Below are positions 51,777 to 59,386 of a stretch of DNA of 64,000 bases, piece by piece (the first letter of the stretch is position 1; each line of letters begins with the position of its first letter). The DNA is taken from the NCBI RefSeq assembly GCF_003987225.1, contig NZ_PIPX01000001.1, positions 310,001 through 374,000 of the forward strand, read 5' to 3'. Below the pieces are notes generated by a model. The model was not told the origin of the DNA and ran no database searches. It worked only from the letters and a program-made list of their open reading frames with translations. The DNA comes from Pseudidiomarina homiensis. Lineage in GTDB: Bacteria; Pseudomonadota; Gammaproteobacteria; Enterobacterales; Alteromonadaceae. The position numbers and the translations under genes are program-made.

Positions 51777-52340
51777 ATGCGCCCAAATGACGTTCTTCAA
51801 TTCTGGTTTGACGAACTTACACCCGCTGACTGGTTTGCCAAAAGCGATGCGCTAGATGGGCAGATCATGTCACGGTTTAGCTCGTTATTATCGGCCTGCG
51901 CGGCAGGGGAATGTTGGCAGTGGCGTGAAGCTGATGCTGCTGGTAAAGGCACCGGTGGGCTTGGAAGGTTGGCGGAAATCTTGGTCCTCGACCAATTTTC
52001 AAGAAACGTTTATCGCGACGACGCGCGAGCTTTTGCCCAGGATCCGATGGCGTTGGCATTAGCGCAAGAAGCTGTCGCGCTTGGCGTCGATAGCTCCATG
52101 AGTGCGCAGCAGAGAGCGTTCTTGTATATGCCCTACATGCATAGCGAGTCGTTGGTAGTGCACGACGAAGCCATGCGCTTGTTTAATCAGCCAGGTTTAG
52201 AAACCAACTACGAATTTGAAATCAAACACCGAGAAATCATCGAACGTTTTGGCCGCTACCCGCATCGTAATGCGCTGTTAGGCCGCGCTTCAACGTCCGC
52301 CGAACTTGAATTCCTGCAGCAACCCGGCTCCAGCTTTTAA
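51777..52340 (+). CDS. DUF924 family protein
   Basis: A 187-residue helical protein of the DUF924 (TPR-like) family: NDVLQFWFDELTPADWFAKSDALD at the start, LAEILVLDQFSRNVYRDDARAFAQDP, and FLYMPYMHSESLVVHDEAMRLF, followed by HREIIERFGRYPHRNALLGR. The function is unknown. The ATG at 51777 follows CAGGAG; an upstream in-frame extension lies over the BON terminator and is unlikely. Apparently monocistronic. Confidence 0.9.
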   Translation: MRPNDVLQFWFDELTPADWFAKSDALDGQIMSRFSSLLSACAAGECWQWREADAAGKGTGGLGRLAEILVLDQFSRNVYRDDARAFAQDPMALALAQEAVALGVDSSMSAQQRAFLYMPYMHSESLVVHDEAMRLFNQPGLETNYEFEIKHREIIERFGRYPHRNALLGRASTSAELEFLQQPGSSF

Positions 52341-52709
52341 CGCACTTGCCGATTTTAGCGCCGTTTTAGAGTAGGTAGGCCTAAATTTAAAATCTAGATT
52401 TACGTGCCTCAGATTTGACTCAATCATGAAGTGCAGCGTCAAATAGGCGGCAATAAACACTCTGTGCATCATTTTTAATGATATATAGAAATGTTGCATC
52501 ACGCGTGATACGGATAATAGGCATGGCTTCATTAGCCTCAACTAAGAGTCACACTAGATGCAGAAACTTTCGATTGCGTCGGATTTTATACAGAGATATG
52601 TCATTGCGTTATTATTGAGGCCGAAACTCGGTATTGAATTACTTTTGCCGCAGCACTCGTCTTGTTTATTTTTGGGCGTGACGCACAGATGCACTCCTTT
52701 TCCTTGTGG
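52341..52709. other. Non-coding stretch, no gene seen
   Basis: AT-rich sequence between the DUF924 gene and the repeat array. The only clear structure is the 12-base palindrome AAATCTAGATTT at 52390-52401. No supported coding frame, RNA or terminator was recognised. Confidence 0.5.
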
Positions 52710-52895
52710 TTAACATAGGTGGTTAACATAGGTGATTAACTTGTAGTTAACAGTTGAAGTTCACTCGTAATTCATCAGTGAATCATCAACAAATCATCTG
52801 CAAGTCACGCTTAAGTCGCATTTGATTCAATTGCAGTTCTCTATAGAGTCATGCGTAAGTTTCATGTAGTTCATGTCTAACTATGCTCACATCAT
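52710..52895. repeat. 11-bp-phased degenerate direct-repeat array
   Basis: About 17 copies of a five-base core (TTAAC in the first four, then TTCAT, ATCAT, GTCAC and similar) at starts 52710, 52723, 52736, 52747, 52760, 52771, 52782, 52793, 52804, 52815, 52826, 52837, 52848, 52861, 52870, 52880 and 52891. The spacing is 11 in most cases and otherwise 9, 10 or 13. Eight successive steps from 52760 to 52848 are all exactly 11. The cores are thus on one face of the helix, directly upstream of the XRE-GPP34 promoter. Confidence 0.6.
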
Positions 52896-52904
52896 GTTAC
52901 GTTT

Positions 52905-52934
52905 TTGCATTGCGCATGGTGCGTAGCTATGCGC
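52905..52934 (+). promoter_or_regulatory. Promoter and inverted-repeat operator of the XRE-GPP34 operon
   Basis: TTGCAT (52905-52910), 17 bases, TATGCG (52928-52933). GCGCAT (52912-52917) and ATGCGC (52929-52934) form an inverted repeat with 11 bases between, overlapping the spacer and -10. This is the usual site for autorepression by an XRE regulator. Inferred. Confidence 0.45.
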
Positions 52935-52967
52935 TAGACTTAAAGCATCAACAAGGAGGTTGAGGCT

Positions 52968-53312
52968 ATGAAAATAAGTAAACTTGCGCAGAACTTCGCC
53001 ATAAATCTGGGCTATGTGATTCAGCATAAGCGCTCCAGCTGCGGGTTAGACCAGCGCATGCTCGCACAACGCGTTGGCTCGAGTCGAGCGACGATTTCGC
53101 GGCTTGAGCGTGGCAGGAGTGTAGCTTTGGAAACCGTGCTACTTGTTCTTGCTGAGCTCGACATGCTCAAAGATATCGCTTATGAAGTGGCCGCTCATGC
53201 CGACGGCGTGCGTTTCTATCAGCGCAAGAAATCTGGACCGCGAGACCCAAAGAAACAAAAGAAGTGGGAAGAATTCCAAAAGTATTGGTTAGGGGACAAC
53301 TATGGAAATTAA
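52968..53312 (+). CDS. XRE family transcriptional regulator
   Basis: A 114-residue helix-turn-helix protein: VIQHKRSSCGLDQRMLAQRVGSSRATISRLERGRSVALETVLLVLAELDML covers about residues 18-70, in a HipB-like form; the remainder is basic and lysine-rich (KKSGPRDPKKQKKWEEF). AAGGAGG precedes the ATG. It overlaps the GPP34 gene by 11 bases, so the two are co-translated. It may repress its own promoter through the GCGCAT/ATGCGC repeat. Confidence 0.85.
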   Translation: MKISKLAQNFAINLGYVIQHKRSSCGLDQRMLAQRVGSSRATISRLERGRSVALETVLLVLAELDMLKDIAYEVAAHADGVRFYQRKKSGPRDPKKQKKWEEFQKYWLGDNYGN

Positions 53313-54012
53313 GCTGTATGAAGGCTTAATGCTGCTGGCATTAAACGACGAAAAAGGCACCAACGAAGGGCATTACATTGAGTACACTGGAGCGGCTGCA
53401 ATTTTGGCAGAACTGTTGTTATCACAGCGTATTCAAGTGAACAAAGACAACAAAGATAAAGTTGATGTACTTGATGATTCGCCAACAGGTGACCCCATCA
53501 TGGATGAAGCGCTCGACAAAATGGCCAATAAGAAAAAGCCAGACACGTTGAAGAATTGGGTAATGGCGCTAGCACAGATCAGTAAACTTAAGCACAAAAT
53601 TGCTGAGCAATTAGTTGCGGACGGCATTATCAAAGCTGATGAAAAGAAAGTGTTGTGGCTCTTTACTCAGAAAATATATCCCGAGGTCAATCCGGAGCCA
53701 GAAAAGCATTTGAAGCGTGAAATGCGTCGGTTAGTGCTAGATAAACCGCTCGAGATCCATCCAAAAATCGCATTAATGGTAGCGTTAGCGAAAAGCGCCT
53801 ATGTGCTGGACCAAGTTTTTAGCAAAGAAGAGCTGAAAAAACACAAACAACGCATCGAACAGATCGCCAAAGGCGAGGAACTCGGCACGATTGCTACGGA
53901 TGTGATTGACGGCGTGCAAGCTGCGGTGATGGTAGCGACCATGATGCCTGCGATGATGGCGGCCGTCACTGCATCGACGACCGCATGCACGACCAGTACA
54001 ACAAGTTGTTGA
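53302..54012 (+). CDS. GPP34 (GOLPH3/Vps74-like) family protein
   Basis: A 236-residue protein with the GPP34 pattern: LYEGLMLLALNDEKGT (5-20), TGAAAILAELLLSQRI (29-44), GDPIMDEALDKM (63-74), NWVMALAQ, IAEQLVADGIIKADEKKVLWLF (100-121) and EIHPKIALMVALAKSAYVLDQVF (151-173). Eukaryotic GOLPH3 binds PI4P and Golgi glycosyltransferases; roles in bacteria are largely unknown. After residue 195 an Ala/Met/Val-rich segment and a Ser/Thr/Cys tail (STTACTTSTTSC) follow, which may contact membrane. Overlaps the XRE gene; 10 bases from the convergent rhlE. Confidence 0.85.
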   Translation: MEIKLYEGLMLLALNDEKGTNEGHYIEYTGAAAILAELLLSQRIQVNKDNKDKVDVLDDSPTGDPIMDEALDKMANKKKPDTLKNWVMALAQISKLKHKIAEQLVADGIIKADEKKVLWLFTQKIYPEVNPEPEKHLKREMRRLVLDKPLEIHPKIALMVALAKSAYVLDQVFSKEELKKHKQRIEQIAKGEELGTIATDVIDGVQAAVMVATMMPAMMAAVTASTTACTTSTTSC

Positions 54013-54022
54013 GGCTAATTAT

Positions 54023-55285
54023 TTAGCCTTTGTTGCCACCGCGCTGCTGTGGCTTGCCGCGGTTGCCTCCTGGCTTGCCGTCACGGCGTGGTTTACGTGG
54101 AGGGCGTTGCTGTTGGCCGCCGCGTGGTGGCGGTGGAGTCTTGCCGGTTAGCTCAACGTTGCTGAAACCTTGCAACTGCTTACGCTCAATCGGCTGGCCG
54201 ATGAGCTTTTCGATAGCTTTTAGAGTTTTGTATTCTTCGTCCATCACCAATGAAACCGCATGACCGGTTTGTCCAGCACGGCCAGTACGGCCAATGCGAT
54301 GGACATAATCTTCAGCAACTTGCGGTAAGTCGAAGTTGATCACGTACGGTAGTTTATCGATGTCGAGACCACGGGCGGCGATGTCGGTGGCAACTAAAAC
54401 GTTTACATCACCAGATTTGAACTCGGCAAGGGCTTTGGTACGCGCGCCTTGGCTTTTGTTACCGTGGATGGCTGCTGCGAGAAAACCATCAGCGTTAAGC
54501 TGACGCACGAGCTTGTTTGCGCCGTGCTTCGTACGCGAGAACACAATCACCTGCGGCAAGCTTAAGTCACGCAACAGCTGCATCAGCATGCGCGGCTTTT
54601 CGTTCTTGGTTGCCGTATACATGGTTTGTTCGATGCGCTCAGCGGTCGAATTAGGCGGTGCTACCGAAACTTCGACAGGATTGTTCACCAAGGTTTTTGC
54701 GAGTGCACGAATATCTTTCGAGAACGTCGCCGAGAACATTAGCGTTTGACGCTTCGCCGGCAGTAACTTGATGATTTTCTTGATGTCATGGATGAAGCCC
54801 ATGTCGAGCATACGGTCGGCTTCATCGAGCACCAAGACTTCAAGCTGCGGGAAGCGAATCGCATTCTGCTGATACAGATCCATTAAGCGGCCTGGCGTTG
54901 CCACCAAAATATCGACGCCTTTGCGCAGCTTCATCATCTGCGGATTGATTTTCACTCCGCCAAACACCACGGCGTAGTTCAGATTTAAGCCCGCGCCATA
55001 GGTCGCGACGCTTTCACCGACCTGCGCAGCAAGCTCGCGGGTTGGCGTCAAAATTAACACCCGAGCGGTATTTGCTGTCGCTCGCTCGCCGTCTTTCAAC
55101 TTTTCCAGAATCGGCAGCGTAAAGCCTGCGGTTTTACCCGTGCCTGTCTGCGCCGCCGCCATCACATCTTTGCCATCTAACACCGGCGGAATCGCCTGCG
55201 CTTGGATCGGTGTGGGTTCGGTATAACCTTGGCGGGTAAGGGCGGAAAGAATTTCAGGGCAAAGCTGGAGTTCAGAAAAAGTCAT
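54023..55285 (-). CDS. rhlE: DEAD-box ATP-dependent RNA helicase RhlE
   Basis: A 420-residue helicase with all core motifs: Q motif ([10 protein letters not shown]), motif [10 protein letters not shown], Ia [51 protein letters not shown]. The C-terminal ~45 residues are Gly/Pro/Arg-rich ([20 protein letters not shown]), an RNA-binding tail typical of RhlE. Works in ribosome assembly and RNA turnover, often cold-induced. No operon partner. Confidence 0.93.
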   Translation of the reverse strand: MTFSELQLCPEILSALTRQGYTEPTPIQAQAIPPVLDGKDVMAAAQTGTGKTAGFTLPILEKLKDGERATANTARVLILTPTRELAAQVGESVATYGAGLNLNYAVVFGGVKINPQMMKLRKGVDILVATPGRLMDLYQQNAIRFPQLEVLVLDEADRMLDMGFIHDIKKIIKLLPAKRQTLMFSATFSKDIRALAKTLVNNPVEVSVAPPNSTAERIEQTMYTATKNEKPRMLMQLLRDLSLPQVIVFSRTKHGANKLVRQLNADGFLAAAIHGNKSQGARTKALAEFKSGDVNVLVATDIAARGLDIDKLPYVINFDLPQVAEDYVHRIGRTGRAGQTGHAVSLVMDEEYKTLKAIEKLIGQPIERKQLQGFSNVELTGKTPPPPRGGQQQRPPRKPRRDGKPGGNRGKPQQRGGNKG

Positions 55286-55379
55286 GTATAAATGTGCAAC
55301 CTAATTAGGGTAAGGATGCATATTGTACCGCAGAGTCGCCGCGGGTGCAGTGAATTTAATTGTTAGCACATCGTAAGCG

Positions 55380-56207
55380 TCATCGCGGTAGCCCATAGAG
55401 CCAGTCTAGGCCTTGGATTAGCGTGGTAGGGAAGGCGGTCGCATGTTTAGCGCCGTCAATCATTACGAATTTGACGGTGAGGTTATCGCCACCCTCGTTG
55501 AGAATTTTGTCATTTAATCGTGTTGCACCATCGACCATGTCCTGCTGTTCTCCATATTGCGGACGCTCGAGCGTTCCGACGGATAGATAAACGCGAACGG
55601 GCTGTTCCAACTTGGCCATCGTCATTGATAAGAGCTTATGGTTGTCGAACCAAACCGACGGACTCCCGAGTATATAGCTGTCGAACATGGTTGGGTGTTT
55701 GAACAACAGATAAGCGCCTAATAAGCCACCCAAAGAGTTTCCGGCATAGGTGCGTTGTTCGGGGTGAACACGATACTGTTGGGCCATATAAGGAAAAACC
55801 GTCTCGCGTATAAACTGCGCATGCTCAGCAGCTTTGCCAGTCTGCAGCTTCCAGTCCTTGGCCGCGCTCGGCGTGTAATCCCGTATACGACTCGATGGAC
55901 CTTTAGAACCTTTGGAGTAGGAAATCGAGACCAAAATCGCCTCGTCCATGGCACCGCTGTTCATCGGAAAACGCGTGGCTCCAGAAGCAATCTGAAAACT
56001 GTAGAGCCCATCAGTAAGGTAAATTACCGGATACACTTTGTCTGGATTTGCCGCATAGGATCGCGGGAGTTTTATATAGATTGGGTAAATGCGATTCGTT
56101 TGTGGATCCGAGAGCTCGACTTTAGTGCTGCGGGGGATTTCAACAGGTCCTTCTGCCGACGTGTAAGGACTAAGAAGTAACAAAGCGAGTAGGGCAATTG
56201 TTTTCAT
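55380..56207 (-). CDS. Alpha/beta hydrolase, esterase D/IroE-like, exported
   Basis: A 275-residue exported hydrolase with a signal peptide (cleavage near SPYTSA-EG, residue 19). Fold features: YPVIYLTDGLYSF (oxyanion strand), the nucleophile in TYAGNSLGGLLGAYL (S158), and the late aspartate/histidine segments (IDGAKHATAFP). It belongs to the COG2819 group that includes siderophore esterases (IroE, Fes), but no iron genes are nearby, so the substrate is open. AT content rises beyond its 5' end. Confidence 0.85.
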   Translation of the reverse strand: MKTIALLALLLLSPYTSAEGPVEIPRSTKVELSDPQTNRIYPIYIKLPRSYAANPDKVYPVIYLTDGLYSFQIASGATRFPMNSGAMDEAILVSISYSKGSKGPSSRIRDYTPSAAKDWKLQTGKAAEHAQFIRETVFPYMAQQYRVHPEQRTYAGNSLGGLLGAYLLFKHPTMFDSYILGSPSVWFDNHKLLSMTMAKLEQPVRVYLSVGTLERPQYGEQQDMVDGATRLNDKILNEGGDNLTVKFVMIDGAKHATAFPTTLIQGLDWLYGLPR

Positions 56208-56345
56208 TGATTTCGCGTTTCAGGTTATCAGTCTATGTTAGCGATACTACATCACTTTGATTCGTTATCATCAATAATGATTTTGGGGTTGGTAAGATGC
56301 TCGCTAATTACCGCGTCTCGATATCAATGAGGATAATCGGATCCA

Positions 56346-56369
56346 GTCCGCTTTGTGCCATTTGCGGAC
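56346..56369. repeat. Accessory-region hairpin element, copy A
   Basis: GTCCGC, 12-base loop, GCGGAC, followed by GTTAGGC. The same 6-7-base stem and 12-base loop layout recurs at 57721 and 58805, always between the accessory genes. Confidence 0.5.
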
Positions 56370-56408
56370 GTTAGGCACAATGTTAGCTTTAACCCTAAAG
56401 ATAATTAT

Positions 56409-57620
56409 TTAAAAAGGAAAACTTTGTATAAAACTATCGCTGCTGTTGCGTTTGCGGTAGATTTCCACAGTCTTGCGAATCATTGCACCAGCAACTTTTT
56501 GTAAGGTTTGGTTATGGCCGTTGGCAGCATCTGTTTCGTAGCTGTATCTAGATTTTGTGAAGAAGTTACGATATTTGTGAAGCATTTTGATTTCAAACGA
56601 AGTGGCTAGTTTACGCTGAACTGAAGTAGGTAAGTCATCGAAGAGCTTACATAAATCATGTTTATCACGATTTAATCTTTGCCATGAGTATCGCTCATTT
56701 TCTGCCCCAATATTCTTCGTAGGTTTTAACCTGTAACTTTTCAGCAAAATCTCAATCGATAAAGCTGCATTCGTCATGCTAACTATGCCGTCAATCTTCC
56801 ATGCATTTTCGGCGACTAAATAATATTTATAAGCTGTCTCAACGGCCCATGGAGCCATTTCCCAATCTTCTGCTTGAATGTCATTACTAAAATGATGTTG
56901 CTCTTTAGGAACGACGATATAGCCATCACTAGCGGAACCGTAAAGGTCAGTTTGTTTTATAGCGTGTAAAGCTGCCACATACAGACAGACGATAGCGTCG
57001 AGTTTGTCTTCATGGGCTTTTAAAGCCTTTCCAGACAGATTGTACTCTTGGTCAAACTTAAAATCGGTAACCTGCATATAGTTGGGTATTTTTAATTTAA
57101 GTACTTTGGATGATGCCAAGCTTCGCAATAAAGTACCCAAGCGGTGCAAACCATATTGTTGATCAGCCACTCTCATACCTTTTTTCTTTTTGTATTTAAG
57201 TCGCTCAGGCAGACCAAAGATATTGATTATTGCTGGATGCGGATAACACTCTACTTGCCACTTATTTTTGCTGTTTAGATGGTTAAACCCAAGAGATGTT
57301 AATTGTGATGAAAGCTCAACCGCCGGATGGTCTGGGTATTTTTCTAAATTGCTCGGCATGCAAGAGGCTTTGCGGGAACCGAATTCACGCCCAATTGAAA
57401 GTTCACACTCACGCATTCCTGTTTGATTTCTTATAATGAGTGGTGCATCAATCGCTACACCGGCCACTTTTCCTTGAAGTAAATCGTTGCTAATCTGCGA
57501 GGGGGTCATAAGACCATGAGCAATACTAGTCACGGTAAGCGTGTCACCTTCTAAACTCCCGTACGCTATCGCAGTTGGGTTCTTTCCTGTCCAAGCTAAA
57601 TCTATTCCTGCAAGAATCAT
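56409..57620 (-). CDS. DUF429 predicted nuclease with HEPN-like C-terminal domain
   Basis: A 403-residue two-part protein. Residues 1-240 match DUF429, a predicted RNase H-fold nuclease: AGIDLAWTG (D7), AIDAPL (D58), ECYPHPAI, and HEDKLDAIVCLYVAAL (E204/D205/D208) supply the acidic residues. Residues ~255-392 are helical (ENAWKIDGIVSMTNAALSIE, KHDLCKLFDDLP, RYSYE) and resemble HEPN-type modules; R315-x5-H321 fits Rx4-6H, but the helix assignment is not certain. The gene is AT-richer than its neighbours and stands alone. A role in defence or nucleic-acid metabolism is inferred only. Confidence 0.7.
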   Translation of the reverse strand: MILAGIDLAWTGKNPTAIAYGSLEGDTLTVTSIAHGLMTPSQISNDLLQGKVAGVAIDAPLIIRNQTGMRECELSIGREFGSRKASCMPSNLEKYPDHPAVELSSQLTSLGFNHLNSKNKWQVECYPHPAIINIFGLPERLKYKKKKGMRVADQQYGLHRLGTLLRSLASSKVLKLKIPNYMQVTDFKFDQEYNLSGKALKAHEDKLDAIVCLYVAALHAIKQTDLYGSASDGYIVVPKEQHHFSNDIQAEDWEMAPWAVETAYKYYLVAENAWKIDGIVSMTNAALSIEILLKSYRLKPTKNIGAENERYSWQRLNRDKHDLCKLFDDLPTSVQRKLATSFEIKMLHKYRNFFTKSRYSYETDAANGHNQTLQKVAGAMIRKTVEIYRKRNSSDSFIQSFPF

Positions 57621-57720
57621 GATCTTTTAGTCCAAGAGTTGAAAATCAAAGTATGTTAGGTCTGAATTAGTCTCTCATTTAGGTAGGGTTCACTACAAAA
57701 CTATCAGTTTCTCGCATTTT

Positions 57721-57746
57721 TGTCCGCAATTCGCTCATTGCAGTCC
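57721..57746. repeat. Accessory-region hairpin element, copy B (degenerate)
   Basis: TGTCCGC, loop AATTCGCTCATT (12 bases), then GCAGTCC; shares TTCGCTCATTGC with copy C at 58805. A second partial unit follows (GCTTCTGGCCAATTGCCGAC to 57770). Located in the 203-base gap upstream of the DUF429 gene; no gene seen there. Confidence 0.4.
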
Positions 57747-57823
57747 TTCAGCTTCTGGCCAATTGCCGACACTAACGCCGCAACGAGAAAAAATAGTCGC
57801 TTTACCTAAGACTAATATGCGCC

Positions 57824-58579
57824 TTAGTAATTGAATACGTGCCACTGATTTTTTGTGTACCGTAACCCTTTACCGTTTAGCACAATCCATGCACCTGTAA
57901 TTGGCTCGGGTAATTTGGGGACCGTACATGGGAGGCTCATTTCACCGAAAAAGTAAGACTCGACCTTCCAGGGTGCCCCACCGAGAACAATTGGAATAAA
58001 AGCATGCTTTTCTGCTGCTTCTGATCTCCTGAGTTTTTCTACGACATCCGCTTTTTCAGGAGTACTTAAAAAGCATCCAATCCAATCAGCTACATCATTA
58101 CCATTTTGATTGACTGGGCCACCTCCACCATCCACCGACAAGTGAACATCACCATTGCCTCCCGCTCTATACATATGAATGGAGGTGATTCCCAAATCAT
58201 CTAATTTCTTGAATATATCTGGATGAAAACGTCTCATTTGCCAATCAACGGGCGAATATTCTATAAGACCCAACTCTTCACATTCGCAAATAGCCGCTGC
58301 GATGCTTAGCTTGAGTGATTTAATGTTCGCTGACTTTTTAATTGAAACAATCCAGTCTCCCGATTAATGAACCTTAATGGGCCCTTTTGCTGGGCCTATA
58401 TTCCATGTTTCGGTTGCGACCGGATCAACTGCGCCAACACACTCAATAGCATATTCAGGAGCACTTGCAGACCCTATAATAAGATCATACATTCCCGCCT
58501 CAGAGCCGTCGTCGTAAACTTCAACCTTCATGCCCAACTCGTCGGCAACGATATTCCTTGCCCAGTCTTCGGTAGTCAT
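57824..58579 (-). pseudogene. Conserved hypothetical gene broken by an in-frame TAA
   Basis: Two reading frames in the same register, 71 and 179 codons, are separated by a single TAA at 58364-58366. Together they read as one protein: MTTEDWARNIVADELGM, YDLIIGSASAPEYAIECVGA, WNIGPAKGPIKVH, stop, SGDWIVSIKKS, then NGDVHLSVDGGGGPVNQNG, DWIGCFLSTPEKADVVEKL and GGAPWKVESYFFGE. Continuous sense on both sides of the stop argues for a nonsense mutation rather than two genes. The downstream half lacks an ATG at its start (first TTG at 58273). The intact family is of unknown function. AT-rich like the DUF429 gene. Confidence 0.7.
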
Positions 58580-58804
58580 CAATACTCGGTGCCTCGTCCA
58601 GCATAAATTTTGTAAATTGCGTGTACTCTTAGCAAACCATTGAATTGACCGGATTATGTTCTCGAGTTATTGGCTAATCAAACATCCCTAACTTTAACGG
58701 TTCCGAGTGGCAAAGAAAGCCTAATATTAGTAGACACATATTCCTGCAGCAAACTTAAAGACAAGAGCTGCAATATAGTATGCTGCTGATTAGAACACAC
58801 CCAA

Positions 58805-58830
58805 TGTCTGCTTTTCGCTCATTGCTGACA
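58805..58830. repeat. Accessory-region hairpin element, copy C
   Basis: TGTCTGC, 12-base loop TTTTCGCTCATT, GCTGACA: a 7-base stem with one mismatch. It sits at the junction between the AT-rich block and the GIY-YIG gene. The remaining gap 58580-58804 shows no gene. Confidence 0.5.
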
Positions 58831-58831
58831 C

Positions 58832-59386
58832 TCAATTCTCAATAACCCGTACTCGACCTTGGTACCGCCAAATCCCAGTAGCCTCCGCGATCTTCTCAAG
58901 GCGTTCAGCTTCGTCTCGACTTGCTGTGTAAGTAATGAGTAGGTAGGCTTCATGTGCTAAGAATGTCTGACGTCCCAATTCGGTTGTAAGGTCGTAGTTA
59001 GCTGTAAGTGAATGATCGAAATAGAGATGCTTGGCAAGTATGGATTGTTTTGATCTTAGGTGGCTCGGGTCACCTATCGGCTCGCTCTTTGTTGGTTGCA
59101 ATTTTCGTTGTAAAGAGCGTGCATGTTGCCTTAGTCGTTGGCGTAGGTTCTTGGCAATCCCAACTTTTAAAGGGATACCATCAAAGGTGTGAATCTGATA
59201 AAGCCCTGGACAACACTTTATCGCGTCAAGATCATGGAAGGTGTGTACGGTGGCCTTATACGAGTTATCAAATAATAGCGTTCCCGGTGGATTTAGTTTT
59301 CCATCATGCGTGATAAGACCTTCACCGCTTTTGTAACCTAGCTCTCGAAGCCTTGTTTTTAGCTGATGGATACTTTTTTTCATCAT
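58832..59386 (-). CDS. GIY-YIG fold protein coupled to a WYL regulator
   Basis: A 184-residue protein with a GIY-YIG-type core at about 60-165: PGLYQIHTFDGIPLKVGIAKNLRQRLRQHARS gives GLY for GIY and KVG for YIG, with arginines R82 and R86 in the catalytic helix and a candidate metal glutamate in FLAHEAYLL (E146). The N-terminal 50 residues (IHQLKTRLRELGYKSGEG) are helical. The ATG at 59384-59386 overlaps the WYL gene stop by 4 bases, so the two are a unit. Nuclease activity is plausible but not shown. Confidence 0.72.
   Translation of the reverse strand: MMKKSIHQLKTRLRELGYKSGEGLITHDGKLNPPGTLLFDNSYKATVHTFHDLDAIKCCPGLYQIHTFDGIPLKVGIAKNLRQRLRQHARSLQRKLQPTKSEPIGDPSHLRSKQSILAKHLYFDHSLTANYDLTTELGRQTFLAHEAYLLITYTASRDEAERLEKIAEATGIWRYQGRVRVIEN

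Noticed and set aside
52290-52541. Small minus-strand frame across the DUF924 3' end
   Set aside because: No ribosome site, no domain, and composition of non-coding AT-rich sequence.
55520-56180. Open frames opposite the esterase gene
   Set aside because: They are antisense shadows without ribosome sites or recognisable domains; the esterase has a signal peptide and catalytic motif.
56341-56400. GCCTAAC/GTTAGGC sequences read as integron attC sites
   Set aside because: No partner core site at attC distance with the needed inner boxes, and no integrase in the window; kept only as a hairpin-element observation.
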